Positions 31,858 through 45,000 are shown, counted from the stretch's first letter. The stretch: 64,000 bases of DNA from Strongylocentrotus purpuratus (GCF_000002235.5 NW_022145604.1:5491077-5555076), one strand, 5' to 3'. Numbers and translations are program-made. Notes: generated from the sequence alone by a model not told the origin.

Positions 31858-34650
31858 ATGGCATTCATACGACGAGCACCTCTTCTACGCTGTCTATCAT
31901 TGGTAGTAGCGTGTATTCTAACCCCGACGCTCATCCAAACCATACATCAAGATGCCATGTTTACTTCTTCTATGATATGTCATTACGATGCCGAGTTGAA
32001 GAAAGCTGATTGCAGTTATCGTGGGTTGGACTCCATCCCTCAGAATCTTTCAGACGATATTAAAGAACTGAACGTCAGGTTCAACAATATCACTGTCATC
32101 TTGAGTTCTTCTTTTAAGAGATACCCTTTGATCCAGGTCTTGGATCTTACCAAAAACGAGATCAGAATGATAGAATCTGCATCTTTTTACCCTCTAAAGG
32201 AATTACATTACCTAAGCCTATCATTTAACCCTAAGCTAGTTCTCCCAGCTACAGGCCTATTCAGGTGGTCTAAGAACCTGTCCATCCTGGGACTGTCTGA
32301 TTCGAATCTGAAACTGCTTCCAAACGACACTCTCAAATGGAGCCCGTCTGTAGAGAATATAAACCTTAGCAACAACAAACTTACTTTCGTTAACATGAGC
32401 GTTTGTGGCAGAGCAAAGATAATTGACTTGTCTTTTAATGAAATCGAGCATCTTACGGCAGAATCTTTCATCTTCGGATGTCAAAGTGATTATATTGATC
32501 TTACCTGGAATCATATTAAATCAGTAGACCCGAACGTTATTGCATCGTTGCGTGTCCGATCACTGGTCCTTAGGTACAAACCTTTGACACTTGAGATACT
32601 GAAGGATATTTTTCGCGGGATCTGTCACTCTGAAATAGTGGAGCTCACTATAACTCATGCCAAAATAACAGTCTTGCCACGAGATGTCTTTGGTCTCCTG
32701 CGTAATTGCTCTCTTACTCTGCTAAGATTATCCGGCAATAAGATCCAATCCCTCTCTCCGTACGTGTTCTCACACTTTACAAGACTCGTGGAACTTGATC
32801 TATCGAACAACGAAATCCAATCCGTCTCTCCATACGTGTTCTCAAACTTGACAAGACTCGTGGAACTTGATCTATCGGACAACAAAATCCAATCCCTCTC
32901 TCCTTACGTTTTCTCAAACTTGACAGGACTCGTGGAACTTGATCTATCGCAAAACAAAATCGTCACTGTTGAACCGGTATTCTTTCAAGGCATGCAGGAG
33001 CTAAAAGTATTGAACTTGAACCAGAATAAATTGAAATATATAAACCCAAATACTGACGTATGGGCAGTGGACTTGAATGAGTTGCACTTAAGCGGCAATT
33101 CTTTGAAAATAATCTCAGAATTAGCATTTTTCGGTTTGCAAAATCTAATGCTGTTAGATCTAAGCTTTAACTATGACCTTGATGTCCTCGAAATCACTTC
33201 GTTTTCAAAACTGACGGGAATTCAAACCATCGCCTTGAATTATTGCAGAATTTCCAGATTTCAACCGGTAGCCCCGAACTTAACAACCCTTTTCATGAAT
33301 AACATGAACAACCCATTGGCCTACATGCAACCTGCAATAACCTTTAGAGATTCACAAGGCCTTGTAAATTTGGAAATCCGTGAATCGTCGCTGTTGATAT
33401 ATAATCTCTGGGATAAAACCCTGAATGTCTCTCTTTTTGACGGATTGTCAAATCTGATTACTTTGGATCTGAGCAAAAATAATTTAGACCGTTACTTTCC
33501 AGATGACTTTCCAGCTAGGATCTTTGAACAACTCTCTGCTCTCCAATACCTTAGCTTAGAAGACTGTCATATTTCATGCATTCATCATTTAGCTTTTACG
33601 GGATTGGAATCGCTTCGGATGCTAAATTTACGTGGAAATTTAATTCAACAACTTAATTTTGATTTATTCAAAATGTTAGATCAAGTGACAATTATCAATC
33701 TTGATGACAACCTTTTGTCATACCTCGATGAACAACTATTCTCGAACAATCCCAGACTGACTACTCTATTGCTATCAAACAATAGATTAACCAGTCTTAA
33801 CCAAACGACATTTGAACCGATAAAATCTTCGCTTCTATCTTTCGATTTATCATTGAACCCTATCGTTTGTAACTGCGATCTACGATGGTTCCGCGATTGG
33901 ATGAGTGGACATATTGACATTATTGACGAAAACAGAACAGTCTGTACATCGGCCTCTTTAGAGCCTCTTCGCGGGAAACCTTTGCTTGATTTTGATCCCA
34001 ATAAACTGTGTGGACTCAACATAGTTCTTGTAACCTTGACTCCTCTCACCAGCATTTTCTTGGTTGTCATCGTCGTAGTCCTTTATCACAACCGATGGCC
34101 GTTGAAGTATAAACTATTTCTCTTGAAACTAATGGTAATTGGATATAAAGAGATGATAGACGCCCGGGACCACAACGACTACGAGTTTGACTTGAATATC
34201 ATCTTCTACGATGAGGACGAAGAATGGGCTCGTCAACAACTCCAACCAGCTCTGGAAGCACGGCTTCCGCAGTTTCAGAGGAATATCTTTGGTGATCAAG
34301 ACCTCATCCCTGGTATGCACTACCTGGACGCCGTCGACTACGTGGTGAGTCATAGTTACAAAACACTCATTCTACTCAGCAGAGCTGCCGTGCACGATCG
34401 CTGGTTCATGCTCAAACTTCGCGCCGCCATGGACCATGTGAGCGACACCGAGACCGAATTCGTAGTCGTGGTCTTTCTCGAAGACATCCCTGACGAGGAT
34501 ATACCATTTCTGGCAAGGTTATATTTAAGTGATGGCAGACCCTACCTACATTGGACCGAGGACGTGAGAGGACACGATTTTTTCTGGAATAAACTGGTGA
34601 AAAGACTCACCATTAATCTCAGGACAAATGACTTGATCCCCAACGAGTAG
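31858..34650 (+). CDS. Toll-like receptor, TLR-A (930 aa, single coding exon)
   Basis: A predicted pattern-recognition receptor. Residues 1-27 form a signal peptide (MAFIRRAPLLRCLSLVVAC...), followed by an LRRNT with paired Cys (CHYDAELKKADC) and about 25 leucine-rich repeats. Three consecutive repeats (about residues 295-375) are near-identical 24-mers of the type NKIQSLSPYVFSNLTRLVEL. An LRRCT with CNCDLRWF and closing Cys follows, then one transmembrane helix at about 721-743 and a TIR domain from about 775 to 915. TIR box 1 is the variant FDLNIIFYDEDEEW, box 2 is GDQDLIPG with the BB-loop proline at residue 818, and box 3 is HDFFWNKL. The start is set by the signal peptide and by the splice acceptor 16 bp upstream. 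A one-exon coding region fits the expanded sea urchin TLR family. It would signal through TIR adaptors at the cell surface or endosome; the ligand is unknown. Confidence 0.93.
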   Translation: MAFIRRAPLLRCLSLVVACILTPTLIQTIHQDAMFTSSMICHYDAELKKADCSYRGLDSIPQNLSDDIKELNVRFNNITVILSSSFKRYPLIQVLDLTKNEIRMIESASFYPLKELHYLSLSFNPKLVLPATGLFRWSKNLSILGLSDSNLKLLPNDTLKWSPSVENINLSNNKLTFVNMSVCGRAKIIDLSFNEIEHLTAESFIFGCQSDYIDLTWNHIKSVDPNVIASLRVRSLVLRYKPLTLEILKDIFRGICHSEIVELTITHAKITVLPRDVFGLLRNCSLTLLRLSGNKIQSLSPYVFSHFTRLVELDLSNNEIQSVSPYVFSNLTRLVELDLSDNKIQSLSPYVFSNLTGLVELDLSQNKIVTVEPVFFQGMQELKVLNLNQNKLKYINPNTDVWAVDLNELHLSGNSLKIISELAFFGLQNLMLLDLSFNYDLDVLEITSFSKLTGIQTIALNYCRISRFQPVAPNLTTLFMNNMNNPLAYMQPAITFRDSQGLVNLEIRESSLLIYNLWDKTLNVSLFDGLSNLITLDLSKNNLDRYFPDDFPARIFEQLSALQYLSLEDCHISCIHHLAFTGLESLRMLNLRGNLIQQLNFDLFKMLDQVTIINLDDNLLSYLDEQLFSNNPRLTTLLLSNNRLTSLNQTTFEPIKSSLLSFDLSLNPIVCNCDLRWFRDWMSGHIDIIDENRTVCTSASLEPLRGKPLLDFDPNKLCGLNIVLVTLTPLTSIFLVVIVVVLYHNRWPLKYKLFLLKLMVIGYKEMIDARDHNDYEFDLNIIFYDEDEEWARQQLQPALEARLPQFQRNIFGDQDLIPGMHYLDAVDYVVSHSYKTLILLSRAAVHDRWFMLKLRAAMDHVSDTETEFVVVVFLEDIPDEDIPFLARLYLSDGRPYLHWTEDVRGHDFFWNKLVKRLTINLRTNDLIPNE

Positions 34651-35380
34651 TAACGGTCTGACTTATTTTCGGGCTAGTGCGTTGCATATATTCTGTTCAC
34701 ATTTCAGATTTTAGTATACCTGATTCATATATTAAGCCAATAGCCTTACTAGAGCTTGGATCAGACTAAATATAAAGTCGCAAACGCATCTGATGTCAAT
34801 TTATATTTAAAAAACCATAATATATGTGTTCATGCATATAATACAAATACCTTGGTAGAAATAGCAGAAATAAATGTTCATGATACTCGAGAACTCATGT
34901 TTTAGAAATAAAATTATTTGAATTGAATTGAATTGTGTAACAAAATAGCCCGGTCTTTTTAGATTTAAACTGTAACGATTCCCCTTAGAACAGATATATA
35001 CATAAACGCAAGCCTCATTTTCTTCAGTATACATGCGCCATTACTGTACAGTATATGTAAGAAGTAGATTGTCTGAACATTTGCATTAACGCCTTCGTCT
35101 TTCAATCACTCCTTTGTGCCAATGTTTAGGCAGATTATTGCCGGAAAACAGTGCAGCTTTTCCCACTGATGCTTGTGTACCAGAACTTCCACTTTTTACT
35201 GTCTTAACTCTTGAGATGAAGGTATGTGTCAAGACACGAATGTATGATATCACAAACCTATATTTTATGGACAATTTTCGGACCTTTTAGCTTTCATGGA
35301 AATCACATCGTGAAAGTCAAGGAAAAAGTTATCGCCGATGGTCCTAAAATCTTAAACATTGGTTGCGTTTTGAATGGAAG
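34651..35380 (+). other. TLR-A 3' flank, shared with TLR-B
   Basis: The flank is collinear with that of TLR-B (49,065-50,020), beginning taacggtctgacttattttc in both and sharing a block at about 35,105-35,330. An AATAAA lies at 34,907-34,912, followed by three GAATT repeats that look like a short LINE 3' tail. It may serve as the polyadenylation signal, but TLR-B lacks that tail. Confidence 0.55.
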
Positions 35381-36786
35381 TCCCTAATAATGCCCATTTT
35401 CTGCCAAAATGACGCTTGAAAATGGGTATGGGTTAAGACGCCTCAGCCGCACACCCCCAGCCAAACCAAATGTGAGTACCCCCCCCCCCCTCCTGGATCG
35501 TAAACTTATCGACAATTGTATATACCTTGTAAATATGCTGTAAATGTAGATTTGATAATCGTTTGTTTTATTTGTTTGCTCCTTTAAGCCTTTATATGCT
35601 CCAATGGGACCAAAAGGTGCTCCAATAAAGTTCAGGCTCGAGTTCAATTCCAGATCCAAGAACCAGGAAGAGACAAAAACATGTACTGTAGTGCGATTTT
35701 GACTAGATCTACTTTTAATTTCATACCTTTTGTTTCAATGACTCTTTATTGACAATTAAGATTATTACCAAATGAGATAATAGTACATAGATACTAAAAA
35801 ACTATATAAAAGTAGAAAAGAGAAAAGCCAAGGTAATGATTTATTATTAACGTTGCAGGGCTAATCATATTATTCATAAAGTACTACGTGATATTGATAC
35901 ATAATGTACACAAATATTAACGGACACATTTAACATGTTGTCTATTTGGGGTCACAAGGGCGATAACTCCATGTCAAAGTAATATGGATCAATGTCATTG
36001 TGGCTCCAAACAGACGATGTAACATAAATGTGAAATAGATGATATAGAATTTAGAAACAATAATGTGACTGATGTGTAAATAACAAAATTTTATCTAAAC
36101 TCTACATTCATACAAAAGCTGTTGAACAAGTATGAATGATGAATTGAGCATAATTGAAGAAACAGGAACGAGAGGAATGATAGGAAACAGAAGGAGAAGA
36201 AAAGGGAGATGAAAAAAAAGAGGAAGAAGAAGGAGAAGAAGGAAAAGGAGGAGAGAGGAGCATTGGGAGGAAAAAGAAGAAGAAGAGAGAGAAATAAGGT
36301 CAGAAGAAGAAAAGAGAAAGAGATAGAAGGAATAAGAAGAAGGAAAAAAGAGAGGTGAGGAGAAAAAAACAGGGAGGAGGAGACAAAAAGGAGGAGAAAA
36401 GAAAGAAAAGGAGGACGGAGCAGAAGAAGAAACGGGAGGAGAGCAAGAAACAGAGGAAGAAGACGGCACGGAAAGAAGGAGTAGAGAAAGAGTTAAAATT
36501 TGAAATATGCATGCTATAAGACTTTAATTAATAAGTATAGGCCGGACTAATTAATTTGGAGCTCCAGGAGCGTCACGTGGTGACGGACAAGTGCGCTACA
36601 GAAAAGGCCACTATTATCAGTTTTATGTCTTTATTTCAGGAAATTATGTTCTATTGTTGTCGGTAAAAAAAAAAAAATATGGGGAAACAAAAATGACTTG
36701 ATTCTCTGCATATTCTCAATTACTTCATTACTTCATTACATTTATATATTTTGAGTGTGGTTGATGAGACTAACGCACACACACTT

Positions 36787-36823
<37 letters not shown>

Positions 36824-38258
36824 CCCCCTCTCTCTCTGTCTCTCTCTCACTCTCCCTTTCTCTTTTCTTCTCTTCTTCTTCTTCTTTCTTTCTTATTTTT
36901 CTTTGTTTTCTAATTTTTTTATTCTATAATTTTCTCTTTCCTTATTTCTTCTGTTCTGCTCTCGTCTATTCTCTCTTTCACTAGTTCTCTCAATCTCTCC
37001 ATCATTCAAATTGTGGCAAAATTTCAAAATGTATTATGGATCTCAGTGCTATAATATATTTCTTACACTCTCATATAATATATTGTGTAGGCCCCGAAGC
37101 TATATGTTCATTCATACCTTCTTGTTTTCTATCATAAAACAAATTCAAGTTGAGTAATAATGTTTTTTGAATGATTATTCATGTCTTTTTGGCTGTTTCA
37201 TGTATTAGTATAAAAGCATCTGTATTATTTCAGCTTTCAGTTGCCATGATTTTTTTAAATTGAATAACCATAAATAACTTATCAAAGTGAAACACTGACA
37301 ACAGCAACTAAATAATGTTAAAAACTGCATTCTTTATTTTAGAACATTTCACAAAAATAGCAATGTTTTATAATGGCCCACATAATCTGGATATTAGACA
37401 AACAAAAGATGTTTCTACTGACAAGGGATATTATTGCAAACAATGTAAATGAACTAAACTTTTCCCCGTGTCAAATATTATCCCGTAAATCCAATTCGTT
37501 TCACACATCCATCGCTATAATTCTACTTTCTAATTCTTCCTTAATCATATTTAATGTTTTAATGTTTTATCATGCAGTTTAAATTTTATTATTGGTCCGA
37601 AACTATTTTGAAACTATTGCAATCGATTCATGTACAGCAACATAAAGGCTTCATGAGAGATTTGCACAACGGTTCAAATTTTAAGTTCAACTTCAAATCT
37701 TTATTTCCATTTTAACCAAAAAAAATACCAATTATATACAATAAATAAAAAAAACCTTGATACCATTTTAATTGCTAGCAATTGATTTTCCTTCTTCTGA
37801 GAATGTATTGTCCAATATTGTTTGTTTTCCGCATTTCTGTTACTAAAGGGACAAATGGACAATAATTAACCAAGGAAATACAATACCACGACGGATTAAT
37901 TTTGACACACAAGAGGGCGCTGTTGATAAATCGATCGAAGAGTTGTATGAAGTTGATCCTATTAATAGTCACTTATTTGTGATATTTGAAGAATAACCCT
38001 TGCAAAAAGACATAATTACATTGACAGTCACTTTCATTACTTATCAGCATGTACTTCTTGGCGATCGCTAATTCACAATCAAAACACAACTCTAAAATTG
38101 TTGATGGAGGTATACTGATTCTATATTATACAATGCACTGCGAAGTAGTATAGACCATACAATTTTGCTTCACTACTTAGTTGCAAGTCACTCACTAAAT
38201 CGATCGCTTATCCAATACGTATTACCATTTTTCCGCGGATCCGCGGTTAACGTTAAGT
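35381..38258. repeat. Simple-sequence region: purine tract, then pyrimidine tract
   Basis: No gene is seen. 36,140-36,495 is a degenerate GGAGAA/GAAGAA-rich purine tract on the + strand; 36,786-36,900 is (TC)n with C runs. A T-rich to A-rich stretch at 37,680-37,755 resembles a reversed LINE tail. The small open frames here are low-complexity artefacts. Confidence 0.7.
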
Positions 38259-38500
38259 ATTTTGCGTCCCCTATATATGGGAGGGGAAACGAAATGCGAA
38301 ACAAATCACCGTTATGACCCTCCGGTCTCTCCTCCTGGTATAACTGATTAGGGATGTGGAGGTTGATAACTACAACGGGGTTTCCCCCTACTCTTATACG
38401 AATAGTGCAGTGGATTCTTAACTTGCAAAGGTGATGTCTCTCCTCTATACGAGGTCTCCATTTAACGTCTGATCCGAAGGAGACCGCACTTGTTGCTATG
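38259..38500 (-). mobile_element. SINE-like repeat, second copy (5'-truncated)
   Basis: This matches the body of the repeat at 28,988-29,210 over about 230 bp, with the same cctcctggtataactgatt and tacgaatagtgcagtgg words, but stops before the tRNA-like head. Confidence 0.6.
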
Positions 38501-38589
38501 GTAGCGCGAACGAGCTAGACCGCTCATGTTGCTGTGGTAGCAAAGGTCAGCTGGTCAAATGTTTCGCGCAGGATTTAAAACCATGATAT

Positions 38590-39370
38590 TCGCTATTTTG
38601 TAACATTCTATCTTTTTTTCTTTTTTTCTTTCTCATGTTTCATTTGTTTCCTTCTATTATTTTTTTCTTCTGTTTTTCATACGTTATTAGTTTTTTCCCC
38701 CATTGTTCATTTTCTATTTTATCATTGATTTTTTTTAAAATTATTATTTATCATTTTCTCTTTCTGTCTTTCCTTTTGTAGTCTTTATTTTTCCTTCTGT
38801 CACTTCTTATGTTGTTCTTTGCTTTATTATTCTATCCATTTTCTTCTTTCTATATGTCTTCGTGTTTTTCTTTGTTTTCCTTCCATCATTTTGTATTTTT
38901 GTTTTTCATATGATATTCTTTGTTTATCCATCTCTCATCTTCTCTTCTATCTGTCCAATATCTATTCTTTATCATTTTCTCTTTCTATCTTTCCTCATGT
39001 TATTCTTTGTTTTTACATCTGTCATCTCTTATTTTATTGTTTGTTGTTACCATTCTATCATTTTTCTTTGCTTCTTTTCCCATGTTATTCTTTGTTTTTC
39101 CTTCTATCACCTTTTCTTATGTAATTCTTAGTTTTTATTATTCTATTATTTTCTCTTCCTATCTTTCCTCACTCTTTCATTTGTTTCTTCCTTCTATAAC
39201 CTTTTCTTATGTTAGCCATTGTTTTTATCATATGATTCTATAATTTTCTCGTTCCGTCTTTACTTAATATGTTATTTTTTGTGTCTTCCTTCTTTAACTT
39301 TTTCTTGTGTTATCCTTTATTTCTTCCTGCTATAACCTTTCATTATGTTATCCTTAGTTTCTTCCTTTTA
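38590..39370. repeat. Degenerate ~40-bp minisatellite, left part
   Basis: Diverged units of the form ctttgtttcttcctgctata, then acctttt(a/c)ttatgttatc. The same array resumes at 41,861 on the other side of the LINE and appears in reverse orientation at 45,000-45,386. The Phe/Leu/Ser/Tyr-rich frames over it are not genes. Confidence 0.8.
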
Positions 39371-41860
39371 AAATAATACAGAGTATTTGTACTGCGCCAA
39401 CTCCACATGAATAATGTGTTCGAGGCGCATGGAGAAGAAAAGATATAAGTACACAAGAAAAAACACACAAAAATGAACGACGACAATGTGAAAATAAAAC
39501 TAAATCTACTGAAAAGCTGCTTTGAACAAATGAGTTTTAAGGGCATGTTTAAAGCAATCTACACTTGAAATATAACGAATATGTTGTGGCAATTGGTTCC
39601 ATAGGTAAGGTCCAGCGTGTGCAAATGACCGATCCCCCCATGATTTCTTAGTTTTCGGAACAACAAGCAATTGAGAATCGGAAGATCTTAAGCGTCTGGG
39701 AGGATTATAAGACATTAACAAATTAATATTGTACTCTGGGGCAGATCCATGTATACAGTGAAAAACAAGCAATAATAATTTAAATACAATACGGGATTCA
39801 ACAGGTAACCAATGTAGTGAAGACAAAACAGGAGTAATGTGAGAAGTACGTCTGGTAAGGGTAACAATACGGGCTGCCGAATTTTGTAATTTTTGTAACC
39901 GTGAGAGTTGAGATTGTGGCAGCTGAAACAAAAGTGCATTACCAAAGTCAAGTCGAGACGATATGAGGGCATGAACTATTTTTTCTGTGGCCGAGCGGGT
40001 TAAATACTTGCGAATAATGCCTAAATTACGTAGTTGATACCTGACAGATTTACAAACAGCCGGGATCTGAACTGACATGGACATCGTAGAATCAAATAAA
40101 ACTCCAAGATTTCTACATGATTTAGATGGAGTGATAACATCATCATCAACCCTAATAGAGGGAAGGCTCACCCTGTCTAATAAAGTTTTAGAACCCATAA
40201 ACAACAGCTCTGATTTCTCTTGATTTAATTTCAAGGAATTAGAGCTCATCCATTTCTTGATATCATGAACACAAGCTTCAAGTTTTGTGATGGTATCAAT
40301 GACATTGGTTTGGTTAGGTAGGAATGATGTATACAGTTGGATATCGTCTGCATAACAATGGTAATTAAAAGAGTGACATTGTAAAATCTGTTTTAGACCA
40401 CTTAAGTAAATTGAGAAAAGTGTTGGGCCTCCAACAGATCCTTGCGGAACACCGCTAACCAACGCAGCAGGATCAGACTTTGAATCATTAACACAAACAA
40501 TTTGAGACCTTTCACGTAAGTATGACTTAAACCATTTAAGAGCTTTTCCATCTACACCAAGTGATTTCAAAGTATCTAACATAATTATATGATTGACAGT
40601 ATCAAATGCGGAAGATAGATCAAGTAGTAACAGAACAGTAATTCTCCCATCATCCATGTCCCTTAAGACATCATTTGATAGGTTGACGAGCAAAGTCTCT
40701 ACACCATGATGCGGCCGATATGCAGACTGACGATTGTCCAGAAGATCATTATCTAGAAGATATTCTGATAGTCTTGAGAAGACAACACGCTCTAGGATCT
40801 TGGACAGAAATGGAAGGTTCGACACAGGCCGGTAATTCTGAAGAGCCTCTGGATCAAGAGATGGCTTTTTCAATAAGGGGCGGATGTATGCTGACTTCAA
40901 TGAACCTGGAACTGATGCCTGTTGAATACTCAAGTTGACAATGCTGGCTATTATAGGGGCAAAAACCGGGGCACAATCTTTCACTAAGTTGGTAGGGATC
41001 GGATCTAAGTCACAGGACTTGGGTGGCGTATTGCGAAGAAGTCTCTCAATCTCAGCTGGTGTGGTAGATCTAAAAGATAGTAAAGATGCAGAGGTTTGCA
41101 ATGGCGGCGGATGAGTGACATCTGTAGATAAATTACTGCAAATGTTACTTATCTTTGACTGAAAGAACTGGCTGAAAAGCTGTGCCAAACATTGACCATT
41201 CACATGAGCTGGAAGAGGCGACGACTTCTTGCGATTAAGGAGATGATTAGCCACACTGAAAAGTCGTTTCGAGTCCGTCCCACAGTCTTCTATGAGACTA
41301 ACGTAATAATTACGCTTGGCCTTGCGAACAAGAGAATTGACAACCTTTCTGTGATTGCAGTACAGCTGCCGATCAATTTCCAGCTTGCCTTTGAAGCGCC
41401 ACTTCCGTTCAGCTTGTCGACAACTACGTTTCTCAAGAGCAATTTCATGGTTGTACCACGGGCTGACAGAGTGATTCCTCCTGCTGCGTTTCTTAGCAGG
41501 TGCGACAGTGTCGAGAATGTTGCATAGCTGAGAGTTGTAATTGTCAACAGCACTTTCAATGTCAATGTACGATGAGAACAACATAAATGCCTGACGAACA
41601 TCAGTAGCAAGTCCAGTCCGGTCTATCACTTTGATATTTCGCACAACCTTATAACTGCTATTATGATGAGGTTTATTAAGGTGAAGGTTGCAAGTGATGG
41701 CAGAATGGTCAGATATGCCAGGTATGATATGAACATTGGAATAAAACTGACACTCAAACTTGCGAATTATTAATACGTCAAGAATATGTCCCTTCTCATG
41801 GGTAGGTTCACCAATAACCTGTAAAAGACCATGGCTAGAGAGTAATTCGTTGAACCTCTT
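39371..41860 (-). mobile_element. L2/CR1-like LINE, 5'-truncated, long open reverse-transcriptase frame
   Basis: The minus strand is open without interruption from 41,860 to the stop at 39,506-39,508 (784 codons). It starts inside the endonuclease domain (GEPTHEKGHILDVLI, then the conserved end GISDHSAITC), passes through a linker (VAPAKKRSRR, PWYNHEIALEKR), and carries a full reverse transcriptase with the catalytic YADD in NYHCYADDIQLYTSF. It ends with GDRSFAHAGPYLWNQLP and the basic C-terminus KTHLFKAAF. The ~135-bp 3' UTR finishes GCGCAGTACAAATACTCTG and TATTATT, the clade-typical tail. The uninterrupted frame suggests a young copy, but loss of the 5' end and of the first ORF leaves it unable to move by itself. 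It sits inside a minisatellite. Confidence 0.9.
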
Positions 41861-42520
41861 TTATAGCCTTTCCTTATGTTATCCTTTGTTTCTTCCTGCT
41901 ATAACCTTTTATTATGCAATCCTTTGTTTCTTCCTGCTATAACCTTTTATTATGCAATCCTTTGTTTCTTCCTGCTATAACCTTTACTTCAAGTTATTCT
42001 TTGTTTCTTCCTTCTGTAACCTTTACTTTATGTTATTCATTGTTTCTTCCTATGGTATCCTTTGTTTTTCTTCCTGCTTTAACCTTTACTTAATGTTTTT
42101 TGGTTTCTTCCTTCTATAACCTTTACCTTTTGTTATCCTTTGTTTCTTCTACAACCTTTACTTTATGTTATCCTTTGTTTCTTCCTGCTATAACCTTTAC
42201 TTTATGTTTTTCTGTGTTTCTTCCTTCTGTAACCTTTACTTTATGTTATCCTTTGTTTCTTCGTTCTATAACCTTTTCTTATGTTATTCTATTTCACTTC
42301 CTTTTCTTATGCTATCCTTTGTTTCTTCCTGCTTTAACCTTTACTTCATGTTTTTCTTTGTTTCTTCCTTCTATAAACTTTTCTTATGTTATTCTATTTC
42401 ACTTCCTTCTATAAACTTTTCTTATTATGTTATCCTTTTTTTCTTCCGTCTGTAACCTTTTCTTATGTTAGCCTTTTTTGTGTTACTTCCTGCTAAAACC
42501 TTTCCTTGTGTTTACCGAAG
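41861..42520. repeat. Degenerate ~40-bp minisatellite, right part
   Basis: Units such as ctttgtttcttcctgctata and aacctttactttatgttatc repeat at least fifteen times with small changes. They continue the array cut by the LINE at 39,371-41,860. Confidence 0.85.
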
Positions 42521-42564
42521 CCACAGATTTGTTGGCCTGCAAAAGGGACATAATACCTTCAACA

Positions 42565-45000
42565 GGGCAGAGGTGTATATTGATTCTTCTCCAAACCAAG
42601 TCAGCTTTATTGCCAGATTCTCTGAGTCCGCAGAAGACCTTCTTTGGAATACTGTTTTGATCTTTCTGAAAGTTAAGGTAAATATAAAAGTGAAGTGAAC
42701 TCTGACAATAAAAAAATTGAAATGATCGATTGATTCTCATTTCTTACGATTGTTTCTTACTTTGCTGTATGTGAATGAAAAAAACGACGTGGAATTACAC
42801 AAGGGTTATGGACGTTTATATTTGTATCGCAAGCAAAATGCCTTTAATTAAAGGTATAGACCAGTTTTGGAGACGCCACCCTCTCAAAAAATAGAAATGG
42901 AAGCCCTTATTACCAATCATGTGAATGAATATGTTTTGACTAATACGTGATGATACAAATTTTGCCGGGAAACCGCCTACTAATTGATATATTTGGTAAA
43001 TTATCATATTGATCCAGCCTGGAAAGATATCGCGAATGCACTTCAACATCGAACATTAGGGCATATATTTCTGCTTTTTGCGAATTTAGGTTGAAGGATT
43101 TGAGGGAATTTTGAAACAATATTGAATGGATATTTTGAACCCAGAACCCTTGAACCGCAATTTTCCCAGTACCTGTCTATATCTTAAGAGGGATAGTTGA
43201 GTTTTGTTGTGTACGGTGCTATACAATATAATTTTCCTGTGATAGAATAAAAAAAAATGAATGTCAAAATTGAAAGAACATACAATTTAAATGACAAAAT
43301 CATCTTCTTTTTAAATCGGTTTAGAGACGGCTGAAATATCCATAAATATAACTATTTCTAATATTTGTGGGGCCCCCCAAATATTCGATAATTTTGAACC
43401 AACCGTTGTAAAACTAGATAGCGCCTTATACGTTTTATTCCAGCCAATTCCAATGTTGCCTTTTTGTTGGCTTGTTCGTGATTTTTTATAATATGCATAA
43501 CCAGCCGGCCCGTATATTATTATTAATAATAATAATAATAATAATAAACTCTATACAGAGCGAATTTATTTTTCATTTCTTTTTTACATAATATAAACAA
43601 TAACAAAACAATAATAAACGTAATGGTATAACAGAAATAAGCATTGAAATCTCTTTGACATTGTTTTTTAGTCATTGTAATGCAAAATGAATTAATTAAC
43701 GGTCACCGTATTTTATTTTGTCAGTGGAGCTAAATTGGTGTGATCGTACATGTATTAAATCTAAATTTCACACATTTTGGGGTCTAAAATTACTTTCATA
43801 GCAATTTTAGGTTCTAAAAGGGCAGTTAAATGTCATTAATAAGAATAAGAGCAATAACCATGCACTTTGAAGGCATTTGCAGTCTTTAAATTATTGTATT
43901 TCCGCATACTGCTCGTATAGAATAACACAGTAGTCATCATACATTAGCTCAATGTATTTTTTTATCACGAATTTCTTTCTAGCCAAAAGGCTCTTTTTTT
44001 CTTCAACAATTTCGAGTGAAGTATACTTGGACTACTTTCACTGACTGATAACATAACATTGTTTTACTTATAAATCTGGATGGTCTACAAAGACGCCAAC
44101 AAAAAATAGAACAAGAAGTCTATCAGTATCAAATAGGCTGTTTTTTCTTAAATACCCCCCCCCCCCAAGAACTATTATTACCTTATTTGCCCCCTCCCCT
44201 TTGTCGGAACTAAACATTAATCCCCGTAAATATCACAGTATACATCCATATTGTGATGTTTAAAAGTGCATCAAACACGATCTTAAAGACTTTAGAAAAT
44301 CAACTTAGGTACGATTTCAATACCGAAATGCTATAGAAATGCCTAAAATGGATTCTCGAAAGTGTTTGCGGTCGCTTTTTCCCTTGCTTTTTGTGTAACC
44401 CGATTGAGACGGCTGATAAAAATCAACAACAGTCAAAAACAGCTTCGGAAAACTGAGAACAAGCAAATACAAGTACTTCGAAACCAGCAAATAACGCACA
44501 GGAAATAAAGAGCCCTCATTGTTTAGTACAAGGCATTTATGCAAAAGGCATGAGGGAAGTCAGCTTCCTGCTGATATTCACGTATATGGTTTTAAATATG
44601 ATTTGATAACGCTGTTACTCAATCATTCACAAAATCCTTAAATGATAAGTCATAATATAATTCCTTTTAAATGGCATATATTTGAAATGAATGCATCCAC
44701 AACAATATTTTTCATAATATATGCATCGACGGCAGGTTGATTTTCCCCTTCCTTTTTATACACACGGACTCGCAGTGAACATAAAGTGTAATTCTGGTTT
44801 ATAAATAAACGATACTTGTTTAGTTGCTCGTTTGCAGAGATATTCAAGTTCACAAATTAAACCAATCCTTAAAACTGTGCCCTTTATTGCGTGGACTAAA
44901 GGGCCAACAGCCATTGCCATGGCTCTAAACTTTAATACTATTCCATTGTATATAGTTCAAGATTTATTGAGTAAAAATAATAATCATGACATAAGAAAAA
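42565..45000 (+). pseudogene. Orphan TLR 5' region: leader exon plus intron fragments without a coding exon
   Basis: 42,565-42,677 matches the TLR-A leader exon, including the AGTTAAG/gtaaat donor. 42,678-42,820, about 43,970-44,140 and about 44,800-44,990 match successive parts of the TLR-A intron. Between them lies about 1.1 kb of extra sequence (42,830-43,950) and about 0.7 kb more at 44,140-44,800, with no recognised content. No TLR coding sequence follows before the next leader at about 45,393, so this is a partial duplicate. It could still act as an alternative first exon for TLR-B, since its donor is intact. Confidence 0.65.

Noticed and set aside
32208-34353. Antisense open frames within TLR-A (and equivalents in TLR-B)
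   Set aside because: Shadows of a strongly coding sense strand; no splice or start support.
36095-36512. Ser/Phe/Leu-rich minus-strand frames
   Set aside because: Translation of a purine/pyrimidine simple repeat.
38819-39243. Phe/Ser/Tyr-rich frames resembling membrane proteins
   Set aside because: They follow the ~40-bp minisatellite and shift between frames as the repeat degenerates.
41192-41610. Extra small frames within the LINE reverse-transcriptase region
   Set aside because: Shadow frames over the long coding frame of the LINE.
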